A stretch of DNA of 64,000 nt from Streptomyces nojiriensis (GCF_017639205.1 NZ_CP071139.1:744001-808000); one strand, 5' to 3'; counted from the stretch's first letter, positions 26,402-35,495 are shown. Made by a program: numbers and translations. The notes: generated by a model not told the origin, from the letters alone.

Positions 26402-26530
26402 TACACGCTGCTCGGCGACACCCGCGCCGCGTACCGGGCACAGGACGACGCCCTGGCCCTCACGGTCTCGCCGCCGGTCATGACCCGGGCGCTGATCGCC
26501 ATGGGCACCGCCGCGTGCCTGCGCCCTTCG
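26402..26530 (+). pseudogene. C-terminal fragment of a TPR-type regulator
   Basis: The frame YTLLGDTRAAYRAQDDALAL, then VMTRALIAMGTAACLR, resembles the C-terminal repeat end of streptomycete helix-turn-helix/TPR regulators. Nothing upstream remains: the MITE abuts it. The frame then continues into sequence of no recognisable protein. I take it as the stub of a gene cut off by mobile DNA. Confidence 0.5.
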
Positions 26531-26994
26531 CTCTGGCACGTCGTCGCTCGGCACGATCACAGAGTGACGTCGATCTCGAGGCTGAGACAAGACGCCGCGC
26601 GGCTGCGAAGGGGAAGGGTCCGCCGTAAAGGGGGGGGGTCGGTGCGGCGGCGAGTGGCGAACAGCGGTCCGCGGGTGCGGCAGCAGCCGGGCGGTACTGG
26701 CGGGCTCTACCGCCAAGAATCGGTCCGATCCTCCCCGAGGGCCTGCTCCGCGAAGACCCCGGTGGACAGCCCTGCCTGGGCGGCGTTCTGGACGGTCACA
26801 GGCCGATCCCTTCGGTGGCGGCGTCTTCCCGCTTCTCGCCGTCGTCGACGTACCCCCGCGCGTACAAGCCCTGCTGCTCGCGCACCCGGCTGACACAGAT
26901 CGGAGCGGTTCTTCTGCCTGCCCGGTAAGACTGCAAGATCACCCCATGGCCCCTTTTGGGCTTACCTCGGCGATACCCCGTACGGGGCGGGCGG
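26531..26994. other. Gene-poor stretch with possible gene fragments
   Basis: About 460 bases without a convincing gene. On the minus strand the short frames TVQNAAQAGLSTGVFAEQAL (near 26800-26720) and SRVREQQGLYARGYVDDGEK (near 26890-26830) read like tails of real proteins but have no upstream part. A run of nine G lies at 26631-26639. Probably eroded DNA. Confidence 0.4.
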
Positions 26995-27693
26995 TCAGGC
27001 GCAGTCGAGGAGGTGGTTGCAGGTGTTGGTGCCGCTGGGGAGGTCGCTCTCACTGTTCAGGATGTAGAAGCCGCACTTTGCCGGAAGCACGATCATCGTC
27101 TGATACTGCATTCGGCTGTCGTCCCCGACCACGTGATGCCTGAGGGAGTAGAAGAGGTTGCCGCTGAGGTTCGGGGACTTCACCACCCGGTAGTTTCGGG
27201 TCTCCGATGCGAAGCCCGTCACCGGAAGCACCGTATTCTTCCACTTCGTCACGTCCGCAGTGATCTTCTGCTGCTTCTCATATCCTTCGAGGTCGTGCAA
27301 CGCCTGGGCGGCGCAATGGGACATGTGGATGTGCAACTGATCTTGTCTGCGGGCCTGTTTGGAGTTGACGCCCAGTCCGGCCGCGGCTGGTTGACCGAAG
27401 TAGTGGGGGATCCTGCCTTGCGCGGCAGACCAGTAGTCGGTAGCACCGCCGGCCCAGATCTTGGAGCATTCGATCCCTTTGAGGCGCTCCGTCGGAACCA
27501 GTTGAAAGTCCGTCGTGCTTCCCTTACGGCCCGCCATCACGCCCCAACGGCTCTCCACTTCCCGGCAGGGTCCGGGCTGTTTCAGGACGCACAACTGGAT
27601 TTCCTTCCAGAGATATCCGTCGTCCGTCGGGCTGCCGCAGTCGTCGCCGAAAGGATCGGCACCGGCAGCGTTCTCGTGATTATCCGTGGACAT
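26995..27693 (-). CDS. CDP-diacylglycerol pyrophosphatase-like protein (CDH family)
   Basis: A 232-residue protein whose blocks follow the CDH family in order: LWKEIQLCVLKQPGPCREVE, TDFQLVPTERLKGIECSKIW, GLGVNSKQARRQDQLHIHMS, then KWKNTVLPVTGFA. HIH at about 121-123 is the histidine-triad-type site. E. coli Cdh hydrolyses CDP-diacylglycerol to phosphatidate and CMP and has an N-terminal anchor; here there is no signal or helix, so a soluble role is likely. GGAGG precedes ATG 27693. Codon use is noticeably less GC-biased than its neighbours, with AAA, ATA and TAT codons, and it is surrounded by IS remnants: likely acquired. Confidence 0.75.
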   Translation of the reverse strand: MSTDNHENAAGADPFGDDCGSPTDDGYLWKEIQLCVLKQPGPCREVESRWGVMAGRKGSTTDFQLVPTERLKGIECSKIWAGGATDYWSAAQGRIPHYFGQPAAAGLGVNSKQARRQDQLHIHMSHCAAQALHDLEGYEKQQKITADVTKWKNTVLPVTGFASETRNYRVVKSPNLSGNLFYSLRHHVVGDDSRMQYQTMIVLPAKCGFYILNSESDLPSGTNTCNHLLDCA

Positions 27694-27816
27694 GGTATGC
27701 CTCCGTCCCTGTGGAGTCGCCCGAGAGCCTGTGTGCAGGATCGGCTGAGTTCAGAAATCCCCCCGATATCGAACGGATGACCAGCCAGGTGAGCCAATCA
27801 CCCGCAGGGTGCGGCT

Positions 27817-28017
27817 GTGACGCCGCCGAACGTCCCAGCCGCCTGGTCTCCTTGGCTCGCGGCTCACCTCGCCGAACACCACAAGCGCAACGCAGTCGAA
27901 CGCCGCATCAACCGCCTTCAACAGTGGCGCGGCCTGGCCATGCGAACGGACAAGCTCGCCATCGCCTCACAGGCCGCACTCCACCTCGCCGCCACCCTCA
28001 TCCGGGCCCGCTGGTGA
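27817..28017 (+). pseudogene. C-terminal fragment of an IS5-family transposase
   Basis: A 66-codon piece: AAHLAEHHKRNAVERRINRL, then QQWRGLAMRTDKLAIASQAA and HLAATLIRARW, ending in a stop. This is the last part of an IS5 transposase, with the catalytic Glu in AVERRINRL. The GTG at 27817 is not a true start; the rest of the gene is missing. No terminal repeats could be paired. Confidence 0.75.
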
Positions 28018-28032
28018 CCCACGCGAGAAGCT

Positions 28033-28572
28033 CTAGGACCGATCGCCGATGCCGAGGGCGTGTTCTTTGAGGAATGCGCCCGCGTGGGCCGCCGCTTCCT
28101 CTGCGGTCGCGTACGGCGCCCCATCGGTGGCCGTGTCGGATGCTCCATCAGCGCCTCGACCAGTCCAGCCCCAACCACCGGAAGGCGACTGCACCAGCTC
28201 AGCAGTCCCTCCGAACAGCGCAAGCGTGCTTTTGCCCGCTGTCGCGGGTGCCGGGCGGCTGACAGCATCGGGCCATTTCTTACGGGCGCCCTGCCGGGTG
28301 ATGCCCCAGACAGCTCCCAACTGCTCATAACTCGCGCCGTAGGAGCCGGCAGTCACTGCCGCCCGCTCCGTGAGCCGCTTGACCTCGCCATCCATCACCT
28401 TCCACGCAGCCAGGACGGACAGCGCCACTTCGACGGGACTCGCGTCCCACATGCGGTCGGCGGACAACCCGGTCTCCCGGGAGCGGATGGCCGAGGCCAG
28501 GGGGTTCAAGGCGTCGTACAGGGCCTTGTCGAGCTCTGCATGCTCTTCCGGGGTGATCTCAGAGGCCGTCAT
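28033..28572 (-). CDS. Hypothetical protein with a helix-turn-helix-like segment
   Basis: A 179-residue protein. The N-terminal half is helical (TPEEHAELDKALYDALNPLA, ASPVEVALSVLAAWKVMDGE), then a sequence resembling a helix-turn-helix: GASYEQLGAVWGITRQGARK at about residues 79-98. The C-terminal part (about 115-175) is of another kind: LALFGGTAELVQSPSGGWGW and PYATAEEAAAHAGAFLKEHA. It may be a DNA-binding protein of an uncharacterised group. An AT-rich inverted repeat lies right at its start codon, as expected for an autoregulator. Located in the decayed mobile zone; no partner gene is seen. Confidence 0.7.
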   Translation of the reverse strand: MTASEITPEEHAELDKALYDALNPLASAIRSRETGLSADRMWDASPVEVALSVLAAWKVMDGEVKRLTERAAVTAGSYGASYEQLGAVWGITRQGARKKWPDAVSRPAPATAGKSTLALFGGTAELVQSPSGGWGWTGRGADGASDTATDGAPYATAEEAAAHAGAFLKEHALGIGDRS

Positions 28573-28577
28573 GCGAC

Positions 28578-28616
28578 AACTTTAGTTTGCGAAGCCGTCC
28601 ATGTAAACCAAAGTTT
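28578..28616. promoter_or_regulatory. AT-rich inverted repeat at a start codon
   Basis: Arms AACTTTAGTTT (28578-28588) and AAACCAAAGTTT (28605-28616) pair at 10 of 11 positions, spaced by 16 bases. The site begins 5 bases upstream of the ATG at 28572, so it would cover the promoter of a leaderless or short-leader transcript. It is strikingly AT-rich for this genome. Confidence 0.65.
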
Positions 28617-28659
28617 CCGGACTGCATGGGCTGTCACCACATCAGAGAGACAGGCCCCA

Positions 28660-28684
28660 GGCCGTCTCTTCCGGATCTTGCCGG
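28660..28684. repeat. Solitary MITE end
   Basis: GGCCGTCTCTTCCGGATCTTG followed by CCGG matches the left end of the MITE at 13787 and 26233. No matching right end was found in the next several hundred bases, so it is a solo end or a deleted copy. Confidence 0.7.
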
Positions 28685-28819
28685 GTCAGCGACGCCCGGC
28701 CCAGCCGACGGCCCCGCCCGTGCAGGGACCGTGCAGCGATCGTGCAGGCCCGACCGGGAGAGTCGGCCCCAGGTTCCGCCGGCAGCAAGCCGCGGAGGAG
28801 GCTCTCCTGGAGGATGGAC

Positions 28820-29275
28820 ATGAAGGTGTGGGGCAAGCGCGCGGTGACGGCGGGCGCGATGGCCATGGCTGTCATGGGAGTGGTGTCCGGCACCGCGAAC
28901 GCGGCCGGTTCGCTGCCGTGCGGCAGCGGGTACAGCTGCGACGGCTATGACCCCAACACCGTCAGCTGGGACTCCGGACCCGACACGGACAGCTCGCAGT
29001 CGGTCACCGGGACGGCCACCGTGCACCTGCGTTCCGGCAAGAAGAACGGCCAGTGGTACGCGTGGGCCAAGGGTACGACGCAGGCGAAGGCCGGGATCTG
29101 GATCGACCGCTCCACCGACGGCGGACGGACCTGGGACGGCATGCGCGGCTACATCCACCTCGAGGGGGGCGAGGGCAACTACACCGCCATGAGCTACTGG
29201 CCCGACGGGACCCACATCCGGGCGTGCATCAACGTCGAGGGCGTCGCGTTGAAGTGCACCGGCTGGGTCAGCTGA
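28820..29275 (+). CDS. Small secreted protein (151 aa)
   Basis: An N-terminal signal peptide is clear: MKVWGKRAVTAGAMAMAVMG followed by VVSGTANA and a likely cut after residue 28. The mature protein of about 123 residues has four cysteines (CGSGYSC, ACINVEGVALKC), which could form two disulfides, and many aromatic and charged residues: GKKNGQWYAWAKGTTQAKAG, WIDRSTDGGRTWDG. GGAGG at 28809-28813 fits ATG 28820 better than the in-frame ATG 28814. The function is unknown. Convergent with the SARP regulator, with which it shares a terminator. Confidence 0.8.
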   Translation: MKVWGKRAVTAGAMAMAVMGVVSGTANAAGSLPCGSGYSCDGYDPNTVSWDSGPDTDSSQSVTGTATVHLRSGKKNGQWYAWAKGTTQAKAGIWIDRSTDGGRTWDGMRGYIHLEGGEGNYTAMSYWPDGTHIRACINVEGVALKCTGWVS

Positions 29276-29286
29276 CCCGTGGGCCC

Positions 29287-29311
29287 GGGCCGGACGGCTA
29301 CCGTCCGGCCC
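29287..29311. terminator. Bidirectional terminator between convergent genes
   Basis: Perfect 11-base arms GGGCCGGACGG and CCGTCCGGCCC with loop CTA. The loop (29298-29300) is the complement of the TAG stop of the SARP gene, so that stop codon sits at the tip of the hairpin, which also ends the secreted-protein transcript. Confidence 0.75.
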
Positions 29312-31439
29312 ACCGCTCCTCGCCGTAGCGCGCCGTGGACGCCCGTTCAGCGGCTCGTGCACGTCCTCGGCCCGCTCCCCGGACGTCGGGCGGGGCCGGG
29401 CCGGGCCGGGCCGGCTCGGGGGCCCGCCGGTGCCCGGCTCCGCCCTCCGCCACCTCGCGGGCGTAGTCCTGGATCAGTGTGTGCACCGCGTGGCACCCGT
29501 CACGCCCTGCCGTGACGAACCCGGCGGCTGCCAGCCCCTCCAGTGCTGACGCACCCGCCTCGGGACCGCGTTCCAGGAGCCGCCCGGCCAGCGCCGGAGT
29601 CACTTGCGCGAGACGTTTCCCTCCCAGCAGAGGGAGGAGCCGGGCGGCCAGACGGCCGCGGGTGTCCGAGGCCCGGGCCAGAGCACGGTGGCCGGAGGCG
29701 AGGGACCTCCGCACGCTCAGGTCGTCGAACTCCAGCTCGTCCAGACGGCTCGCTCCCCGCGCCAGCGCACCCGCCAGGTCCGCCAGCGACAGTGCGGGGT
29801 GTGCCGCGAGCCGGGCCCCGACCACTCTGAGGGCCAGGGGCAGGTGGCCGCACAGGTCGGCGACGCGGCCCGCCTCCGCGGCTTCGGCCGCCACGCGCCC
29901 GGCCCCGGCCAGCCTGCTCAGCAGTTCCACGGAATCCGTCGGGGGCAACGGACCGACCCGCACCAGGGTGAACCCGTCGAGGCCGGCGAGCGGCGACCGG
30001 CTGGTGGCCAGCACCGCACACCCCGCCAGGGGCTCCAGCAGAGGCCGCAGTTGGGCCGCCCCGGCCACGTCGTCGAAGACGAACAGGACCCGCCGGCCGG
30101 TCACCGCGTGCCGGAGTCGAGCGGTGAGCCGGGACAGCTCCTGCGCGCCGGCATCGGACCCCGGAGCGGGCTCAGGCTCCAGGGGGCCGACGGTACCGCG
30201 CTCCCCTCCCAGCAGCGTGAGCGCCTGCCGCAGGACGCGGGCGGCCGGCGGCGGGGCCGCGCCGCCGCCCCGCAGATCGAGGTGGATCCTGCCGTCGGGG
30301 AACCGTTCGCCCATCCGGTGCGCGACGACGGCCGCCAGCGCGCTCTTGCCCGCGCCGGGCATGCCGCTCACCGCCACGGCGCGGGCCGCGTTCCCCGCAG
30401 GGCCGTCCAGCACCCGTTCCACCAGGCCCACCACCTCGGTGCGTCCGGTGAAGCAGGCCGGCAGGCGGGGGATCCCGGAAACGGCGCCGTGGCCCGTGGC
30501 CGCCGTGGCCTCCGTGGTCGCCGTGGTCACCCGAGCAGGTACGCGGTCCGGCGCCCGGACGTGGGGCGGGGCCGGCGGGTGGGCCTGGGAACGGGGCCGG
30601 ACACCGTCCCGGCCGGCCGCCACCCGGCCTCGGGTGCGGGCCGGGGCGGGAACTCCGAGGCGGGCGGCGGTCCGGTCGAGCGCCTCGTCGCGCCCGGACA
30701 GGAGCGCCTGGTACCGGGCCTGCACCTGTTGCCCCGGGGCGACCCCGAGCTGCTCGGCAAGGCGGCCGCGCAGGCGTTCGTAGACGAGCAGTGCCTCCGC
30801 CGGGCGGCCGCACGCGTGCAGCGCTTCCATGAGCAGGCGATGGGCGTGCTCACGCAGAGGGTACCGGGAGGTCAGCCCGCCCAGCGTCCCGACGGCGTCC
30901 TGGGGGCGTCCGAGTTCCAGCAGCAGTTCGGCGTACGTCTCCGCCACCGTGGCCCGGACCTCCTCCAGGCGCGCCGCCTCCGCGGCCGTGCACGGACTGT
31001 CCTGGAGGCCCGAGAACGGCGCGCCCCGCCACATCGCGAGCCCGCGGGCGAGCACCCCCGCCGCACCCGACGGGTCACCGTGCTCCCTGCGACAGCGTGA
31101 CTGCCGCACCAGGTCTTCAAAATCCCGCGCGTCGACGGCGTACCGGTCGAGGTCCAGTACGTACCCGCCGGGCTTGGTGACGACCACCGCTTCGCCGTCC
31201 ACACCCCACTCCTTCCGGAACAACCGCCGCAGTCGCGAGACGCGCACCTGGACGGCGTTCAAGGGGTCGGCCGTCGGACGGCGCCCCCACACCCGGTCGA
31301 CGAGGTGATCGCTCGACACGAACGACCCCGCATGGGCGAGCAGTTCCCCGAGAAAGGCCAGGTCCTTGGCGGCGGTCGGAGTGGCGTCACCCCCCTCCCG
31401 GCCGGTCACGGCGATGACTCCCAACACGCTGATGTGCAT
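29298..31439 (-). CDS. SARP-NB-ARC regulator (AfsR-like, short form)
   Basis: A 713-residue regulator. It has a SARP winged helix (about 1-95: SSDHLVDRVWGRRPTADPLN, RVSRLRRLFRKEWG), a bacterial transcriptional activation domain (about 97-245: LREHAHRLLMEALHACGRPA), a linker rich in Pro/Arg/Thr, then an NB-ARC ATPase. The P-loop GMPGAGKSA lies near residue 358, with LFVFDDV and ATSRSPL downstream. There is no TPR region, unlike AfsR: it ends soon after the winged-helix part of the ATPase. ATG 31439 is chosen because the family N-terminus MHISVLGVIAV starts there. Divergent from a second, longer SARP. Confidence 0.88.
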   Translation of the reverse strand: MHISVLGVIAVTGREGGDATPTAAKDLAFLGELLAHAGSFVSSDHLVDRVWGRRPTADPLNAVQVRVSRLRRLFRKEWGVDGEAVVVTKPGGYVLDLDRYAVDARDFEDLVRQSRCRREHGDPSGAAGVLARGLAMWRGAPFSGLQDSPCTAAEAARLEEVRATVAETYAELLLELGRPQDAVGTLGGLTSRYPLREHAHRLLMEALHACGRPAEALLVYERLRGRLAEQLGVAPGQQVQARYQALLSGRDEALDRTAARLGVPAPARTRGRVAAGRDGVRPRSQAHPPAPPHVRAPDRVPARVTTATTEATAATGHGAVSGIPRLPACFTGRTEVVGLVERVLDGPAGNAARAVAVSGMPGAGKSALAAVVAHRMGERFPDGRIHLDLRGGGAAPPPAARVLRQALTLLGGERGTVGPLEPEPAPGSDAGAQELSRLTARLRHAVTGRRVLFVFDDVAGAAQLRPLLEPLAGCAVLATSRSPLAGLDGFTLVRVGPLPPTDSVELLSRLAGAGRVAAEAAEAGRVADLCGHLPLALRVVGARLAAHPALSLADLAGALARGASRLDELEFDDLSVRRSLASGHRALARASDTRGRLAARLLPLLGGKRLAQVTPALAGRLLERGPEAGASALEGLAAAGFVTAGRDGCHAVHTLIQDYAREVAEGGAGHRRAPEPARPGPAPPDVRGAGRGRARAAERASTARYGEERWAGR

Positions 31440-31600
31440 CGTTCCCCCCGTTGGCGACGCCGCGCTGGCGACGCCGCCCACCGTCCCCGGAGCCTCTAAC
31501 CGCGCGATAACCGCAGCGCGTTCCGGGGCCGTGCTCCGGGATACGATCATGCTCCGGGGGCTGACCGACCGACCCCCGTGTCCACGACGGGGGTTGGGGC

Positions 31601-34600
31601 ATGCGGTTCGGGCTGCTCGGCACACTGACGGTCCACGACGGACAGGGCGTCGCGCGCACGCCGCGTTCACCCATGGCTCGCACCCTGTTGGCGGCGCTGC
31701 TCCTGGAGCCCAACCGGGTCGTCTCCCTCGACCGTCTGGAAGCGCTCCTGTGGGAAGGGCGCCCGCCGGCCCGCGCCCGTGCCTCCCTGCACAACCATCT
31801 TCTGCGGCTGCGCCGTGCGCTCCAGGACCCCGCGCGCATCAGGAGCGGGAACGGCGGTCTTCTCGCGCACGTCGCGGAGGAGGAGCTGGACCACGTCCGC
31901 TTCGCCCGGCACCTCGACGCGGCTCGACGTGCCCGCAGCGGAGCCCATTGGCAGCGCGTATCGCAGGAGACGGACGCGGCCCTCGCCCTGTGGCGGGGCG
32001 TCCCCCTCGCCGAGTTCCCGGCACTGGCCCACGAGGCCGCGGCCCAGGCCGTCGAATGGCAGGAAGCCCGTCTCCAGGCCCTGGAGCTGCGTGGCGAAGC
32101 GGCCCTGCACTTCGGCACCCATGCGGATCTGCTTCCGGAACTCCTGCGGCTGTGCGCGGAGTTGCCGCTTCGTGAGACCTTCCACGCCCAGCTCGTGCAG
32201 GTGCTCCACCGCACCGGCCGGCGCGCCGAAGCGCTCGAGGTGTACCACCGGCTGCGCCGCACTCTCGTCGATGCGATGGGGGTCGATCCGGGGCCGGCCG
32301 TCCGCCTGGCCTACCAGCAGGCGCTCGACGACGACAGTCAGGCCCCGCGGGAGAACCGCACGGCGCTGACCGCTCTGCCCCGGGACGCGGCCTCGTTCAC
32401 CGGCCGGGCCGTGGAACGGGATGCGCTGCTGGCCGCCGTGCGCGGGGCCACGGGGGCCGGTGACGGCGCGGTGGGGATCCACGCGGTGGACGGCATGCCG
32501 GGCAGTGGCAAGACGGCGTTCGCCGTGCACGTGGCGCACCGGCTCAAGGACGCGTTCCCCGACGGCCAGATCTTCCTGCCGCTGCAGGCCCATACGCCCG
32601 GGACCCCGGCGGTCGATCCGAAGGACGCACTGACCAGTCTGCTCCTCACCCTCGGGGAGAGCCCCCGGGACATCCCCGACGACCTCGCCGCGCGGGCCGG
32701 GCTCTGGCGCCGCCGACTGGCCGGGCGCCGCTTCCTCGTGCTCCTCGACGACGCGCACAGCAGCGCCCAGGTCGAGCCGCTCCTCCCGGGCACGGCCGAC
32801 TCCCTGGTGCTCGTCACGAGCCGGAACCGTCTGGAGGGCCTGCGCGACGCCACTCCCGTCACCCTCGGCGTACTCGCTCCGGACGAGGCCGTACGGCTCG
32901 TGGTGGCCACGGCGGCGCGGCCCGACATCACCGCGCACGACCCCGCGGTCGGGGCGCTCGTGGCCCTCTGCGGTTGCCTCCCGCTCGCCCTCCAGCTCGT
33001 GGCCGCCCGCCTGCGGCACCGCCCGGCATGGACCGCCGCCGACGTGGTGCGGGACCTCGGCGCCGCCCGCGGGAGGCTCGACGCGCTCGTCTCAGAGAGC
33101 GCCTCCGTCGCCGCTGCCTTCGAGGTCTCCTACGAGGGACTCCCCCGAGCGGCGCAAGGACTCTTCCGTCGGCTGGGGCTGTTGATCGGGGACGACGTCG
33201 ACGCCCGTGCTGCCGCGGCACTCCACGGCGTACCGCCGGAACGAGCCCGCGCCCTGCTGGAGGACCTGGAGAACCGGCACCTGCTGGAGGAGCGGGTACG
33301 CGGCCGCTACCGGATGCACGACCTGGTGCGTGAGTACGCCCGCACCCTGGCCGCCGCCGACAGTGCCTGCGAGTCGAAGGCCGCCCGGGAGCGCCTCCTC
33401 GACCACTTCCTGCACACCGCGATCGACGCGGACCGGCGCCTCGCCCGGTACGGCGAACCCGAAACCGTGCCCGGGAAGCAGCGCCCGGCTTCCGTGCCCG
33501 GTTTCCGTGACGGTGAGGAGGCGACGGCCTGGCTGCGCGCCGAGCAGGCGAACCTGGGCGCGGCCGTCGAGTACGCCGCCCGTCACGGTCATGTCGTTCA
33601 CGCGATCCACCTGCCTGCGGCGATGGCCGAGTACCTCCGCAGGAGCGGTCACTGGAACGAGGCGCTGGGGCTGCACCGGACGGCACTGGACGTGGCAGTG
33701 GCGACGGACGACGTCGCCGGGCAGGCCATGGCCCACCGCAACATCGCGACGGTCGAAACCCTGTTGGGCAGGTACGGGCAGGCGGAGGCGGGCCTGCTGC
33801 GCGCCCTGGACCTCTTCCGGACGGTCGGCGACCGCCATCGGGAAGGCATCGTGCTCCAGAATCTCGCCAAGATCCAGCGCATTGCGGGGCGGACCGGCGA
33901 GGCCGCGGGGACCCTGCGAGAGGCGCTGGACCGCTTCGTCGGTGTGGGGGACGGGCGGGGGCAGGCCGCGGTATGGGTGGACATGGGGCAGCTGTACCAG
34001 TTCACCGGCCAGTACCCGCAGGCGATCGCCGGCCTGGAGAAGGCACTCGCGCTGCTCCGCCCCCTGGGCGAGGTGCTAGGTCAGGCCAACGCCCTCAGCA
34101 CGCTGGGGAACGTCTACAGGGCGATGGGCCGGTACCCGGAGGCCGAAGCCCGGCACCGCGAATCCCTGGTCCTCTACCGGCGTCTGGGCAGCCTCTTGGG
34201 CCAGACGAACGCCCTCACCGACCTCGGCGACGTCCAGCGGCTGACCGGCGCGTACAACGAGGCGGACACCGGGTTGCGCGAGGCGCTGCGGTTGGCGCGC
34301 GCGGTCGGCAGCAGGATCGCGACGGCGGAGGCGCTGACCTATCTCGGATTCGTCCAACTGCGCCGTGGCCGGCTCACGGAGGCGGAGGCGGACCTCCGGG
34401 AGGCGCTGGCCCTGTGCGAGGCCCTCGGGAGCGGCCTCGGGCTCGCCCACGTCAGACAGCACCTGGCGGAAGTAGAGTGCGCCGCCGGAGCCCTCCCCGA
34501 GGCCCTCCGGCAAGCGCTGACGAGTCTGGAGCTCTTCCGTCGGGCGGAGAACCGCGAGGGTGAGACGGGCACGCTCACCGTCCTCGGCGCCGTCCACCTC

Positions 34601-34864
34601 GCCATGGGCTCTCCGGCCGAGGCCCTGGAGAGTTACCGGCGGGCGCTGGACCTGGCACGGGAGATCCACGCGCCCTTCAGGGAGTCCCGCGCCCTGGAAG
34701 GCGTAGGTTCGGCCCTCGCCCGCCTGGGGCGCACCGACGAGGCCAGGGACTTCCTGCGCCGCGCGCTGGCCATCGACCAACGGCTCGGGGTTCCCGACGC
34801 GGCCCGGGTGCGCTCCGCCCTGGCCTGTGAGTCGCCCTGGGACGGGGTGTCGGAGGCGCGTTAG
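31601..34864 (+). CDS. SARP-NB-ARC-TPR regulator (AfsR-like, long form)
   Basis: A 1087-residue regulator with all AfsR parts. SARP winged helix, about 1-90 (MRFGLLGTLTVHDGQGV). Activation domain, about 95-240 (LRETFHAQLVQVLHRTGRRA). NB-ARC with P-loop GMPGSGKTA near residue 298, LVLLDDAH, VTSRNRLEGL and RYRMHDLVREYA. From about 640 there is a row of tetratricopeptide repeats (ALGLHRTALDVAVATDDVAG, ANALSTLGNVYRAMGRYPEA, NALTDLGDVQRLTGAYNEAD). Such proteins are ATP-dependent activators of secondary-metabolite or development genes and sense ligands through the TPR part. Its stop overlaps the convergent GNAT gene by four bases. No biosynthetic cluster is next to it. Confidence 0.92.
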   Translation: MRFGLLGTLTVHDGQGVARTPRSPMARTLLAALLLEPNRVVSLDRLEALLWEGRPPARARASLHNHLLRLRRALQDPARIRSGNGGLLAHVAEEELDHVRFARHLDAARRARSGAHWQRVSQETDAALALWRGVPLAEFPALAHEAAAQAVEWQEARLQALELRGEAALHFGTHADLLPELLRLCAELPLRETFHAQLVQVLHRTGRRAEALEVYHRLRRTLVDAMGVDPGPAVRLAYQQALDDDSQAPRENRTALTALPRDAASFTGRAVERDALLAAVRGATGAGDGAVGIHAVDGMPGSGKTAFAVHVAHRLKDAFPDGQIFLPLQAHTPGTPAVDPKDALTSLLLTLGESPRDIPDDLAARAGLWRRRLAGRRFLVLLDDAHSSAQVEPLLPGTADSLVLVTSRNRLEGLRDATPVTLGVLAPDEAVRLVVATAARPDITAHDPAVGALVALCGCLPLALQLVAARLRHRPAWTAADVVRDLGAARGRLDALVSESASVAAAFEVSYEGLPRAAQGLFRRLGLLIGDDVDARAAAALHGVPPERARALLEDLENRHLLEERVRGRYRMHDLVREYARTLAAADSACESKAARERLLDHFLHTAIDADRRLARYGEPETVPGKQRPASVPGFRDGEEATAWLRAEQANLGAAVEYAARHGHVVHAIHLPAAMAEYLRRSGHWNEALGLHRTALDVAVATDDVAGQAMAHRNIATVETLLGRYGQAEAGLLRALDLFRTVGDRHREGIVLQNLAKIQRIAGRTGEAAGTLREALDRFVGVGDGRGQAAVWVDMGQLYQFTGQYPQAIAGLEKALALLRPLGEVLGQANALSTLGNVYRAMGRYPEAEARHRESLVLYRRLGSLLGQTNALTDLGDVQRLTGAYNEADTGLREALRLARAVGSRIATAEALTYLGFVQLRRGRLTEAEADLREALALCEALGSGLGLAHVRQHLAEVECAAGALPEALRQALTSLELFRRAENREGETGTLTVLGAVHLAMGSPAEALESYRRALDLAREIHAPFRESRALEGVGSALARLGRTDEARDFLRRALAIDQRLGVPDAARVRSALACESPWDGVSEAR

Positions 34865-35495
34865 AGGGGGCGGGAGACGTCTTTTTCGAACCGGGGGCAG
34901 GGACGGACGAGTGCATCGCCCCGGACCAGGGCGTGCAGGTGCTGATCGTGCCATCCGTCGGCGTGCAGCAGTGCGCTGCGCATGGTGCCTTCGAAGGAGT
35001 ATCCGGCCTTGTCCGCCACACGGCACGATGCCGGGTTCGCCACCGAGTGGCACAGCCGCAGACGGTGCAGGCCGAGGTCGTCCAGAGCCCAGCGGCTGAC
35101 CCGCCGTGTCGCCTCGACCGCGACGCCCGCGCCGCGTGCCGCGGGCAGCAGCCAGTAGACGATCTCGGCGCTGCCGCCCCGGAGGTCGACGTCGTTCCAG
35201 CCGATCAGGCCCAAGGCCTGGCCCCCCGGCCGGGCGATGGCCCAGATCGCGCCGACCTCGGCCTGCCACCGCCGGTGCATGCGCTCGATCCGCCGGCGCG
35301 CCTCGTCCGGGGAGTTCACCGGCAGGCGGTTCCAGAGGCGAACGGCCGGTCCCGGCCGGCGGCGCACAGGGCGTCGGCGTCGTCTTCGTGCCAGGGGCGC
35401 AGCTCCCATCCGTCGGGCAGCGCGAGTACGGGCTGTTCCGACCGGGCCATGCGGCCTGCGGGAACCACGTGCGGCATCGGCGAGCTGGAGATCAT
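34861..35495 (-). pseudogene. GNAT acetyltransferase, apparently frameshifted
   Basis: The C-terminal part (about 150 codons, 34861-35338) is a normal GNAT domain: DEARRRIERMHRRWQAEVGA, QALGLIGWNDVDL, YWLLPAARGAGVAVEATRRV, HSVANPASCRVADKAGYSFE. The expected N-terminus (LPDGWELRPWHEDDADALCA) is in a different frame from 35495, and stops near 35335. The two meet around GGCCGGGACCGGCCGTTCG. A single-base indel there would join them into a normal protein of about 210 residues. Either a recent pseudogene or a sequencing error in a GC-rich hairpin. Confidence 0.7.

Noticed and set aside
7293..28030. Integrated plasmid (AICE), prophage or genomic island with att sites
   Set aside because: No integrase, replication or transfer gene, no tRNA and no flanking direct repeats were seen; the region is explained by IS elements and MITEs.
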